NCBI RefSeq assembly: GCF_018448905.1
Contig: NZ_RCWA01000016.1
Coordinates: 31,568 to 95,567, forward strand
Direction: 5' to 3'
DNA: 64,000 bases
Origin: Photorhabdus heterorhabditis
GTDB lineage: Bacteria > Pseudomonadota > Gammaproteobacteria > Enterobacterales > Enterobacteriaceae
The notes under the pieces were generated by a model that saw only the letters and a list, made by a program, of their open reading frames with translations, ran no database searches and was not told the origin of the DNA. Both the position numbers and the translations under genes were made by a program. This document shows positions 52,039 through 59,584 of this stretch, one piece after another; within the stretch, counting starts at the first letter, position 1; each line of letters begins with the position of its first letter.

Positions 52039-52407
52039 ATGGGAAATACATCAAACAGGCTGGCGGGTACCGCTTATGTCACCGTAGACGGCATATCGAT
52101 CATGGTCGCAGGGGATTTCACATGGAGTCCTTCAAGAGTCACCCGCGAAACATTAACGGGAATGGACTATGTGCACGGCTACAAAGAGAAGCCGCAAGCG
52201 GGTTTCATCTCCTGCAAAGTGCGGGACAGCGGCGGAACAACTGTGGCTGATTTCAATGACCAGACGAATGTCACGATTGTTGCCGAACTCGCGAACGGCA
52301 AAACGATTATTGGCGAGGGCATGTGGACCGTCAACACGCAGGAAGTTGCAAGCGAAGATGCTACGTTTGAAGTGCGCTGGGAAGGCACTTCGGTTACTGA
52401 AAATTAA
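52039..52407 (+). CDS. Tail tube protein (Mu gpM type)
   Basis: The 122-residue protein has the tube-protein start (NRLAGTAYVTVDGISIMVAGDFTWSP) and GKTIIGEGMWTVNTQEV near the end. It builds the inner tube. It follows the sheath by 9 bp. Confidence 0.94.
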   Translation: MGNTSNRLAGTAYVTVDGISIMVAGDFTWSPSRVTRETLTGMDYVHGYKEKPQAGFISCKVRDSGGTTVADFNDQTNVTIVAELANGKTIIGEGMWTVNTQEVASEDATFEVRWEGTSVTEN

Positions 52408-52421
52408 TTTGGAGAATCAAC

Positions 52422-52715
52422 ATGTTAGAAACTACTAAAACTATCGTATTAAATACCCCTATCGAAAGCAATGACGGCAAAGTCCGCTACGAGCAGATTG
52501 ATTTGAAAGAACCGGTATTAATTCAGGTTGAACAGTTTTATGAAGCGCAGAACAAATCCAATCATTCAATTGCTGCTATGCGTCTATTACTCTCTTTAGT
52601 ATCGGGCATCCCGGAATCAGTGTTGAAAAAAATGGCTATCAGTGATTTTCACCAATGCCAGGAGTTCCTTTTAGGTTTTTTGGACTCGAAGCGCTCGATA
52701 GCTGGCAGCAATTAG
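52422..52715 (+). CDS. Tail assembly chaperone, upstream frame (Mu gp41 type)
   Basis: The 97-residue protein covers the N-terminal chaperone domain (KVRYEQIDLKEPVLIQVEQFYEA). A -1 slip at T TTT TTG (52676-52682) would join residues 1-87 to the downstream frame, giving a 138-residue product. In Mu-like and lambdoid tails the two forms guide the tube onto the tape measure. Confidence 0.92.
   Translation: MLETTKTIVLNTPIESNDGKVRYEQIDLKEPVLIQVEQFYEAQNKSNHSIAAMRLLLSLVSGIPESVLKKMAISDFHQCQEFLLGFLDSKRSIAGSN
52676..52682 (+). promoter_or_regulatory. Programmed -1 ribosomal frameshift site
   Basis: The heptamer T TTT TTG lies in the frame required for simultaneous slippage. The downstream frame is open from here to 52837 and encodes the expected chaperone extension, as in gpG/gpGT of lambda and gp41/42 of Mu. 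Confidence 0.88.
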
Positions 52716-52837
52716 CCGCTGATGTCACATTTTATTACAAGTGGGGGCCGCGTGATGCGTGGCTCTTAACCCGATCACGGCTTGAATGGTGGGTTGAGCA
52801 AGCCAACCGAATAAGTAAGGAGCGAACCAATGGCTAA
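52682..52837 (+). CDS. Tail assembly chaperone, downstream (-1) frame extension
   Basis: The 51-codon frame reads GLEALDSWQQLAADVTFYYK then WGPRDAWLLTRSRLEWWVEQ, a typical C-terminal T-part of tail chaperones. It has no ribosome site of its own at the junction and is read by -1 frameshift from the preceding gene. It overlaps the tape measure start by 8 bp. Confidence 0.88.
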   Translation, partial: GLEALDSWQQLAADVTFYYKWGPRDAWLLTRSRLEWWVEQANRISKERTNG

Positions 52838-54731
52838 CGCTTTCGATTTTGAAATTAATGCTGATGAAAATGTCACGAAAGTTATCGATGAAATCAATGC
52901 AAAGTTGAATAGTCTCAATCCCAATCTGGCAAAAACCAAGGAAGGTCTGAAATTTGGGGGATCTGAATCCACTGACGGGGTGGATGTACTTGGTACAAAG
53001 TTACGTGATATGTCACGTTACGCAAAAGATAACGTTCAGCATATCGGTGATATTGTGCCACCCCTCAAAAATGTCGGTGAACTTGCGACAAAATACGCCG
53101 GGATAGGAGCGAAAATTGGCGGCGTAGGGATGGCTGCGTATGGTATATCGAAGGGCTTTCAGTTAATGAACGATATGGGAAAGGAAGCCTATGATTTTGA
53201 TGTCGCAGCTAAAAACTCAGCAATGAATGTTCCTGATTTCACTCGAATAGCCGGGGCAATGCGATACATTGGTATTAGTGCTGATGATGCTAAAAAATCA
53301 GTAGAAAGCTTTTATGGGATTTTAAACCACCCATTACAAGGAAGACGGGACGAAGCCAGAGCGCAATTAACAAACATGGGGGTTCCTCTCTATGAGAATG
53401 AGCACGGAACGATTGATGTGTACAAGACTTTTCCAGAAGTCGTCAAGGCTATGCAGAAATATCCGTCCGATGTTCAAAATACCATTGCTGAAAAAATCGG
53501 CCTAGATGAACACGGGTTGGCATTAGCGCGTAAGGGACCAGAAATATATCAAGAACTATTAAATAAGTCAGATCGAAATGGGAACACTAGATCGCAAGCC
53601 GATAATGATAAAATAAATCAATATAATGATAAAAAGAATGAGCTGGATGCCCGCCTTGAAGGAATAACAAATCGAGCTAAAATTGCATTTGCTAATTTCG
53701 CATTAGGGGATGGTTATGATTATATGAAGGAGCAGGCAGAAAAGCGGGAAGCTTATTCCGACACTCTTTTTAGCGGTGACAAAAAAGGCGATTTACGTGA
53801 TAGAGCATTAAACGATATCAAGTTCATGAAAAGCCTTTCATTTGGAGAAAGATATTCTTTACAGTGGGGTGAGCCTGATAAAGATTTAGAGAAAAAGATT
53901 AATGATAGATTTAGTGCGGCATGGGAAAAAGAAAAGAGTAAACATGATGCTGATAAAATAAAAGATGGCATTCCCCAACCCCAAAAAGTCCCAGAACCAG
54001 CGAAAATAGAACCCCCTAAATACCCAGATCCTTACGGAAAACCGGTAAAAGATTCGTTTGGTTTGAGAATTAAAAATCCAGGAAATGTGCGTGACGCCCC
54101 AAACGGGATTGGATATGTCAAGGGGCAAAGTGGAACATTTGTCAAATTTGCTAATAGTCATGATGGGAATACTGCATTAGCTCGTCAACTAATGCTTTAC
54201 GGTGACAGGAAAATAAACACATTAAATAGAATAATCAGCACCTACGCACCCAAAAAAGATAGAAATGATACCCAGGCATATATCGATTTCGTATCAAAAG
54301 AAACAAGTTATCCTGCTAACCAGCCCTTAGATCTACATGAACCTCAAGTGCTGGAAAAACTGATTAACTCAATGATAAAACAAGAAAATCATGGTCAACA
54401 ACCGTTTAGCCAAAAGGAAATTACAGATGCGATAACCGCTGCTATCTTTGACCCAAAATGGCAAGGTTTGCGTGACAAATATTATCTAAGCCAGCAACGA
54501 ATAATGAATCAACCCGTGCCGCCTGAGTCAGAAAGACCCTCATCATCTATCTTTGCAAATCAAGCAAACAATAGCGAACTTGCTCAGAATATAGCCGACG
54601 CCATTCAATCAGCAATTGGTGAAAACAAACTCCAGGTAGAAATCACGATTGTCAGCAATAAGACCGGAGAACGGCAACAATTTAATGCAAAAACCGGGGG
54701 TAGGGTAACAACATCAATGCAATATCCTTAA
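52830..54731 (+). CDS. Tape measure protein with an endolysin-like domain
   Basis: The 633-residue protein sets tail length. Its N-terminal part is coiled and contains Gly/Ala-rich helices (about 90-115), followed by charged helices. Residues about 408-560 hold a domain (LRIKNPGNVRDAPNGIGYVK, NTLNRIISTYAPK, DTQAYIDFVSK) related to the endolysin at 37388-37789, probably for passing the cell wall. The length is short for a Mu-type tail, so the tail should be short. Confidence 0.9.
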   Translation: MANAFDFEINADENVTKVIDEINAKLNSLNPNLAKTKEGLKFGGSESTDGVDVLGTKLRDMSRYAKDNVQHIGDIVPPLKNVGELATKYAGIGAKIGGVGMAAYGISKGFQLMNDMGKEAYDFDVAAKNSAMNVPDFTRIAGAMRYIGISADDAKKSVESFYGILNHPLQGRRDEARAQLTNMGVPLYENEHGTIDVYKTFPEVVKAMQKYPSDVQNTIAEKIGLDEHGLALARKGPEIYQELLNKSDRNGNTRSQADNDKINQYNDKKNELDARLEGITNRAKIAFANFALGDGYDYMKEQAEKREAYSDTLFSGDKKGDLRDRALNDIKFMKSLSFGERYSLQWGEPDKDLEKKINDRFSAAWEKEKSKHDADKIKDGIPQPQKVPEPAKIEPPKYPDPYGKPVKDSFGLRIKNPGNVRDAPNGIGYVKGQSGTFVKFANSHDGNTALARQLMLYGDRKINTLNRIISTYAPKKDRNDTQAYIDFVSKETSYPANQPLDLHEPQVLEKLINSMIKQENHGQQPFSQKEITDAITAAIFDPKWQGLRDKYYLSQQRIMNQPVPPESERPSSSIFANQANNSELAQNIADAIQSAIGENKLQVEITIVSNKTGERQQFNAKTGGRVTTSMQYP

Positions 54732-54824
54732 TCGCGCTCTTAATGCCGTTTAGCAGTTTAACCTTGAATTTATGATGAACTTGATTGATGCTTGCCCAGT
54801 TCAATTAAATGAAAGAGGTTGGTG

Positions 54825-55412
54825 ATGAAAAGGTTTGGTTATTGGCTATTAGTTATTGGTTTGATATGGCTTCTTGTGGCTTTTAATATGGAAACCTCCG
54901 TACCATCAGACTACGGAAGTGGTAGAGTGAGCAATATTGGCATGATTGCATCACAGCATAATCACATCTTTTTCGGCGCGTTTGTTACATTCTGTGGATT
55001 GATGATGCTTTTATTTGGGAGATCATCAGGTGATGTAAGGTGCTCTTATTGTGCTGAGTTTATTAATAAAGATGCTAGCAAATGTAAACATTGTGGTAGC
55101 CATGTTCGAACTGCTGATTCATCCAAGGCCCTTGCGCGTACACTCGTGATAAATTCAGAATATCTGAAGAAAGCTGATAATTATCGCTATTACGATTTTT
55201 TTGATAAAGATTCAATTATTCTGAAACAAAGGGTAGTTGAATTTTGTGCGTTATGCTCGTCCTATATTGACGAGGTACAATACAAAGACGGTGATGAAGA
55301 GATCGCCGAAATGAAGGTAGCATCAATGATTGATACAATTTCTTCGCATATGAATGAAAAGCAGTCAAAGGAGTTTAAAAAAATTTGCGAATTTCATCTT
55401 CCTTTAATATAG
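54825..55412 (+). CDS. Cargo membrane protein with zinc ribbon
   Basis: The protein of 195 residues has two membrane helices (about 5-22 and 50-68), a four-Cys zinc ribbon (CSYCAEFINKDASKCKHCG) and a helical C-terminal domain with further cysteines. No family recognised. It interrupts the tail operon between tape measure and gpN genes and ends at a terminator, typical of a moron. Confidence 0.75.
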   Translation: MKRFGYWLLVIGLIWLLVAFNMETSVPSDYGSGRVSNIGMIASQHNHIFFGAFVTFCGLMMLLFGRSSGDVRCSYCAEFINKDASKCKHCGSHVRTADSSKALARTLVINSEYLKKADNYRYYDFFDKDSIILKQRVVEFCALCSSYIDEVQYKDGDEEIAEMKVASMIDTISSHMNEKQSKEFKKICEFHLPLI

Positions 55413-55421
55413 CTAACTCGC

Positions 55422-55444
55422 TACCCCGCCACCGAAGCGGGGTT
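55422..55444 (+). terminator. Hairpin after the zinc-ribbon membrane protein
   Basis: TACCCCGC and GCGGGGTTA pair (7 perfect G-C rich pairs, 55423-55429 with 55437-55443), followed by ACTTTA. Confidence 0.6.
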
Positions 55445-55485
55445 ACTTTAGCTAGTTATCCTTGGCAATGATGAAGGAGGTATTT

Positions 55486-55884
55486 ATGTCTATCTGGCAA
55501 GTCATACTATTGCTTATTTTCTTATTCTTTATTGCATTATATTTATCTTTTAAAAAAGAAAAAACAGGGCTAAGAACTGTAATGAGGGGGACATCTATTG
55601 CTATCCCTATTATCTTGGTTTCTGCGTTTTTTATAATGGAAAACTCAATCAGTAAAGGTTGCTATAGTAATGAGCAGAATTTTTATGAAAGGAAAGGTGC
55701 TCTTTGCTATGGAACTGACAGAATCACACAAGTGACCACAGGTGACAGAGGTCTTGAAATAGATCGCTTTATAGTTTTATCAAAAAACAAGGTGGTTATT
55801 CATACAAAAGATGGCGGTGATTTTGTTGGGTCATATGCGAACGGTACGTTCATTGTGAAGTGGCTTGATGATTTAGTTTATTAG
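55486..55884 (+). CDS. Cargo membrane protein of unknown function
   Basis: The protein of 132 residues has two membrane helices (about 4-24 and 38-57) and a small soluble C-terminal domain with two cysteines (KGCYSNE, ALCYGTD). ATG 55486 has a strong AAGGAGG upstream. No family recognised; cargo by position, between terminators. Confidence 0.72.
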   Translation: MSIWQVILLLIFLFFIALYLSFKKEKTGLRTVMRGTSIAIPIILVSAFFIMENSISKGCYSNEQNFYERKGALCYGTDRITQVTTGDRGLEIDRFIVLSKNKVVIHTKDGGDFVGSYANGTFIVKWLDDLVY

Positions 55885-55903
55885 ATTAAGTTCAGCATTT
55901 CAG

Positions 55904-55930
55904 TAAGCCCCGTGAGGGGCTTATTTTTTA
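55904..55930. terminator. Terminator between convergent cargo genes
   Basis: TAAGCCCC and GGGGCTTA form an 8-bp stem around GTGA, followed by a TTTTTT run on the plus strand. It stops the rightward cargo transcript and stands at the end of the leftward mnt-like gene. Confidence 0.85.
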
Positions 55931-56196
55931 TTATCTAACTGATTTTGCTTATCTTTCATCTCTTCGATAGATTCAGCCAGGGCAATGATTTTATCTATCA
56001 ATTCATTGCTGAGGGAAACCGTTCGTTGAGTCTTTGGAGACTTTCTATCTAAACAGTCCTGTATTATTTGTACTATTTCAGAGTTCATCGAGCGGCCATT
56101 TTCTTTGGCTCTTTCGGCAATAGCTTCTCTCATACCATCGGGCAATCGAAGCATGAATTTATCTTGTGCTGATACTGGCTTATTAGTCATCTGCAT
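55921..56196 (-). CDS. Arc/Mnt-family ribbon-helix-helix repressor (leftward)
   Basis: The 91-residue protein has the Arc/Mnt core DKFMLRLPDGMREAIAERAK and ENGRSMNSEIVQIIQ and a C-terminal helix. It is divergent from a second RHH gene and an antirepressor gene, so it corresponds to Mnt of the P22 immI locus. It would repress the ant promoter in the lysogen. Met1 or Met3 may be the start. Confidence 0.85.
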   Translation of the reverse strand: MQMTNKPVSAQDKFMLRLPDGMREAIAERAKENGRSMNSEIVQIIQDCLDRKSPKTQRTVSLSNELIDKIIALAESIEEMKDKQNQLDNKK

Positions 56197-56220
56197 TAAT
56201 CGTTTAGTTGAAACAGAAAA

Positions 56221-56262
56221 ATGATACTAGCATATTGACATCATGTAAATGCGTGTCATAAT
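56221..56262. promoter_or_regulatory. Overlapping divergent promoters of the immI-like locus
   Basis: Rightward: TTGACA (56235-56240), 16 bp, CATAAT (56257-56262). Leftward: TTTACA (56249-56244), 17 bp, TATCAT (56226-56221). The two overlap, and TGACA/TGTCA half-sites recur around them, so one bound repressor can control both. Confidence 0.7.
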
Positions 56263-56306
56263 GCTATCATGTCATTGTGACACCATTAATAAGGAGACAA
56301 GATAAT

Positions 56307-56477
56307 ATGATAAACCTAGATAACAGAAAAAAGAGCGCACAAATGCAACTGAGAACAACAGAGTTCATGAAGGAGCAAATTTGTAAATTGGCAGATAAAG
56401 AGGGAATTTCTCAGAACTCAGTTCTGAATCAGGCTTTGGCTTGGTATATGAATGAAAGGGCAAAAAATGCAGTGTAA
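56307..56477 (+). CDS. Small ribbon-helix-helix protein (Arc-like, rightward)
   Basis: The 56-residue protein has KKSAQMQLRTTEFMKEQICK and a helix with GISQNSVLNQALAWYM, an RHH pattern. ATG 56307 has AAGGAG upstream. Like P22 arc it precedes the antirepressor in the same direction and may limit its expression. Confidence 0.78.
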   Translation: MINLDNRKKSAQMQLRTTEFMKEQICKLADKEGISQNSVLNQALAWYMNERAKNAV

Positions 56478-56545
56478 TAAAAGTAAAACCCCAGCCGCAC
56501 CAACGACTGAGGTTTCTAATGTCAGCAACTATCAAGGGAACCAAC

Positions 56546-56671
56546 ATGAACAATGTAACAAATAAAAACCTTCCTGTCATTAATGGTATCACTCTGACAC
56601 AAATTTCATATCAGTGTGAATTAGTAGTAAATACTGATTTGTTGGTTAAATGCGGCGAGGTGTCAGCATGA
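56546..56671 (+). CDS. Small protein before the antirepressor (41 residues)
   Basis: ATG 56546 has AAGGGA upstream; the stop overlaps the antirepressor start as ATGA, indicating coupling. The sequence (NLPVINGITLTQISYQCELV) has no recognised domain. Confidence 0.55.
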   Translation: MNNVTNKNLPVINGITLTQISYQCELVVNTDLLVKCGEVSA

Positions 56672-57231
56672 ACGCATTAGCTAAAATTGAAGCCGAAGGC
56701 GATTTCACTACATTCAAATTCGGTCCTCATGAAATTCGCGTGATCAATAAAGATGGTGAGCCGTGGTTCGTAGCTAAAGATGTGTGTGATGCCATCGGAT
56801 TGAGTAATTCTCGCGTTTCATTGCTTGCGCTTGATGATGATGAAAAGGGAGTAAGTTCAACTTACACCCTTGGAGGAAGGCAGGATTTATCAGTTGTTAG
56901 CGAATCTGGAATGTATACCTTAGTACTTCGCTGTCGAGATGCAGTTAAGAAAGGTTCCGTTCCTCATCAGTTCCGCAAATGGGTTACAGGTGAGGTATTA
57001 CCGGCAATTAGGAAAACCGGGAGTTATCACGGTTCGATGATTTCTGACTTGTCATTTAACGGACAAATTTTAATGACATTCGAAAACGGTGTAACAGTCA
57101 GAGTCGAAAAGTTGAGAAATGATCAGCATGTCTTAACCCTTAACACTTTCATGGAGTTAGCACAAAAATCCGGTTATCTCATCATTCATAAAGAAAACCT
57201 ATTGAGTATGGAAAACAGTTGGAAGTACTAA
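56668..57231 (+). CDS. Antirepressor, BRO-N domain (Ant-like)
   Basis: The 187-residue protein has a full BRO-N domain (about 15-115): IRVINKDGEPWFVAKDVCDA, VVSESGMYTLVLRCRDAVKK and FRKWVTGEVLPAIRKTG. Ant proteins inactivate prophage repressors. Since the main repressor here has no self-cleavage domain, this could be the lytic switch. ATG 56668 is chosen for the ATGA coupling. Confidence 0.85.
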   Translation: MNALAKIEAEGDFTTFKFGPHEIRVINKDGEPWFVAKDVCDAIGLSNSRVSLLALDDDEKGVSSTYTLGGRQDLSVVSESGMYTLVLRCRDAVKKGSVPHQFRKWVTGEVLPAIRKTGSYHGSMISDLSFNGQILMTFENGVTVRVEKLRNDQHVLTLNTFMELAQKSGYLIIHKENLLSMENSWKY

Positions 57232-57301
57232 CCCCACAGGCCAAGGATGGCTTACTGTAACACTATGATGTCTGATGTTTTTTACAACCTGACTTCATCA
57301 T

Positions 57302-57332
57302 AATAAGCATTGTGCTTAAAGTGCTTATTTAT
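57302..57332 (+). terminator. Hairpin between ant and hicB
   Basis: AATAAGCA and TGCTTATT form an 8-bp stem (about 57302-57330), followed by TATAATG. The rest of the 274-bp gap 57232-57505 is AT-rich and probably holds the hicBA promoter. Confidence 0.5.
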
Positions 57333-57505
57333 AATGAGGTTACATCTTCTTTGTTTTTTTATCCTCACTTTTCGTCTAATTTTTGATTTTTTAGAGCTTA
57401 TTTTTCTGAGAAATATATTTGCTTAATTATGACCGGAAGTACTACACTCATTCCTAATACGGTCTGTATAGATCTGGCTATCCTGATGTACAGAGGAGAG
57501 GAAAA

Positions 57506-57802
57506 ATGAGATTACGTTGCATGGCTTATCGTCAGGATGGGATATATGTAGCCGCCTGCTTAGATCTGTCTTTAGCAGCGCAGGGTGACAATATAGAAGA
57601 AGCTATAAATAAGCTTGAAGCTCAGATTGAAGATTACTTTGAAGAGGTGAAAGCAGAGCCTCAGTACGCAAAACAAATGTTAAGCCGAAAAGCGCCACTG
57701 TCTATGTGGTTTAAATATTGGCGAATTGCCTTCCGAATTTTCATGAATCGAAAAGACAGCGGCATGGCTAAAGTTTTTAATGAACAGTGCGAACCAGCTT
57801 GA
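57506..57802 (+). CDS. HicB-family antitoxin
   Basis: The 98-residue protein starts with the HicB fold (YRQDGIYVAACLDLSLAAQG, NIEEAINKLEAQIEDYFEE). The C-terminal third is basic and aromatic, with no visible RHH or HTH domain, so DNA binding is doubtful. GAGGAGAG precedes the start. It is directly followed by hicA and should neutralise it. Confidence 0.8.
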   Translation: MRLRCMAYRQDGIYVAACLDLSLAAQGDNIEEAINKLEAQIEDYFEEVKAEPQYAKQMLSRKAPLSMWFKYWRIAFRIFMNRKDSGMAKVFNEQCEPA

Positions 57803-57816
57803 TGTAGGGCAGCATT

Positions 57817-58104
57817 GTGTTTTTTAAGAAATTAACGCCGTTGAAATATGCGGAAGTCATCAAAGGACTTACCTCGCTTGGTTTTGAAATGAAACCAAAA
57901 AAGGGAACGTCTCACGAGCAATGGATCAAGAAGACCGGCTCTGGAAAATGGCTAGTTACTGTCGATAAACACCATGCGCCGTTTTCTAGAGACCTGATAA
58001 AATCAATGGCAAAGCAAGCGGGTATCAGCACGAAAATGTTTCACTCATTATGTAAAGGCATGATCAGTGCTGAACAAGTACAAACAGAGAACTCATCAGA
58101 ATAA
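57817..58104 (+). CDS. HicA-family mRNA interferase toxin
   Basis: The 95-residue protein starts at GTG and has the HicA dsRBD-like pattern: LTPLKYAEVIKGLTSLGFEM, the catalytic His in GTSHEQW, and VTVDKHHAPFSRDLIKSMAKQAGI. It cleaves mRNA when free of HicB. It follows hicB by 14 bp; the antitoxin-first order is the reverse of the commonest hicAB layout. Confidence 0.85.
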   Translation: MFFKKLTPLKYAEVIKGLTSLGFEMKPKKGTSHEQWIKKTGSGKWLVTVDKHHAPFSRDLIKSMAKQAGISTKMFHSLCKGMISAEQVQTENSSE

Positions 58105-58133
58105 GTAAATCTAAGTTTTACCTTACCAATCCT

Positions 58134-58157
58134 AGCCGCTTAACTGCGGTTTTTTTG
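58134..58157 (+). terminator. Terminator after hicBA
   Basis: AGCCGC and GCGGTT pair around TTAACT and run into seven T. It ends the cargo cluster before the tail genes resume. Confidence 0.8.
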
Positions 58158-58183
58158 TATCTGAAATAACCATAGGTGGTGAT

Positions 58184-59584
58184 ATGCCATTGATTAAAGA
58201 CGCCATTTCATCATTTTTGGGGAAAGATCAGGAATGGTCATGGAAGGAACATTTACACCCAGCATCGTTTCGGGGAGTACCTTTTGCCGTCGTATCCGGT
58301 GAAAGCGTCTTCGGCAGGCGTCAAGCTGTACATGAATACCCTTATCGTGATACGGCATGGATTGAAGACCTTGGGCGCAGTAGCCGAAAAATTACGCTCC
58401 GTGGTTTTATCATTCAAGACAGCAAAGTGTATTCCGCGCCCGACGTGATCACGCAACGTAATAATCTGGTGGCTGCATGTGAGGAAGGTGTTAGCGGCAC
58501 GCTGATACATCCCACGCTTGGGGAATTAACTGTCAGCGTTACTGAGTCCGGCTTGAGAGTGAATGAAAGTGCTGACAATGGCCGGGTGTTTGAGTTTACT
58601 TTGACCGTTATTGAGTCCGGACTGAAAGTCTTTGCTATCACGAATAGCACGGCAGCAGACAGTAAAGTAAATACCAATTGGCTCAGAATGGCCACGACGA
58701 CCGCTGCTAAATTCGTTTCAATGGTGAAAGGCGAGATCCGCACGGTCACCCAGGCTGTCAAAATCATCAAACAGACCATTAATTTTTGGGAAAAGATGGT
58801 TCAATCGTCAATCGATGAAGTAACCAATCTCAGTGATATGTTGAATTCCACGTTCGGTAGTAAGCGTTATGGCCGTTACAGCCGGGGTAAGATTGGCGGT
58901 TCTGTCTCTGGAGCAACCGGCGTTGTACTGCGAAATAATGACAGTGAAAACTATAAAAATGTGGTCAATGAGAAAATGGCTTCGGCTGTGATGGGACGAG
59001 AAGCCATATCGAAAGCCCTCTCACAGCTCAACAATGCTAACTCAATTGAGGGATTAGCTAGTGGAGTGCAATTAGTTATCAATGTCATCATTAATGCAGC
59101 GGGCAGTACAACAGAGAAAGTGCGGGTATTTGAAAATCTTGCCAGCTTTAAAAATACACAGTATCAGCAAAGCAGTGTAGATAAGAATGTAGCGGAAGCC
59201 ACGACATTGTTGATCATTGTTCTATCGTCTGGAGCAATGGCAAAAACAGCCAGTGAACTCATTCCCGCCAATCGTGATGAAGCAACAACAGTTCAGCGGC
59301 GTGTTTGTGAGTCTCTTGACAATGCAATTATCAAAGCGGGTGATTTAGCGACTGATGATGTTTTCCAGGCTCTTGTTCAGCTACGTTATGAGTTTGTTGA
59401 AAGTTTCTCGCTGAAAGATGCAAAAGGGCGATTAACGCAATTTAATTTACCCTCTGTATTACCAGTCTTGAATATTGCTAACCGAATCTATCAAGATGCT
59501 GAGCGCAGTGATGAGCTTGTACAGGCTGTCTCCCCCATTCACCCGGCATTTATGCCCATCAGATTTAAGGCGCTGAAACAATGA
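58184..59584 (+). CDS. DNA circularisation/tail protein gpN (Mu type)
   Basis: The 466-residue protein begins with the DNA_circ_N domain (WSWKEHLHPASFRGVPFAV, RQAVHEYPYRDTAWIEDLGR, ITLRGFIIQ), as in Mu gpN, a baseplate hub-associated protein. Its C-terminal half is helical. It overlaps gpP by 4 bp. Confidence 0.93.
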   Translation: MPLIKDAISSFLGKDQEWSWKEHLHPASFRGVPFAVVSGESVFGRRQAVHEYPYRDTAWIEDLGRSSRKITLRGFIIQDSKVYSAPDVITQRNNLVAACEEGVSGTLIHPTLGELTVSVTESGLRVNESADNGRVFEFTLTVIESGLKVFAITNSTAADSKVNTNWLRMATTTAAKFVSMVKGEIRTVTQAVKIIKQTINFWEKMVQSSIDEVTNLSDMLNSTFGSKRYGRYSRGKIGGSVSGATGVVLRNNDSENYKNVVNEKMASAVMGREAISKALSQLNNANSIEGLASGVQLVINVIINAAGSTTEKVRVFENLASFKNTQYQQSSVDKNVAEATTLLIIVLSSGAMAKTASELIPANRDEATTVQRRVCESLDNAIIKAGDLATDDVFQALVQLRYEFVESFSLKDAKGRLTQFNLPSVLPVLNIANRIYQDAERSDELVQAVSPIHPAFMPIRFKALKQ

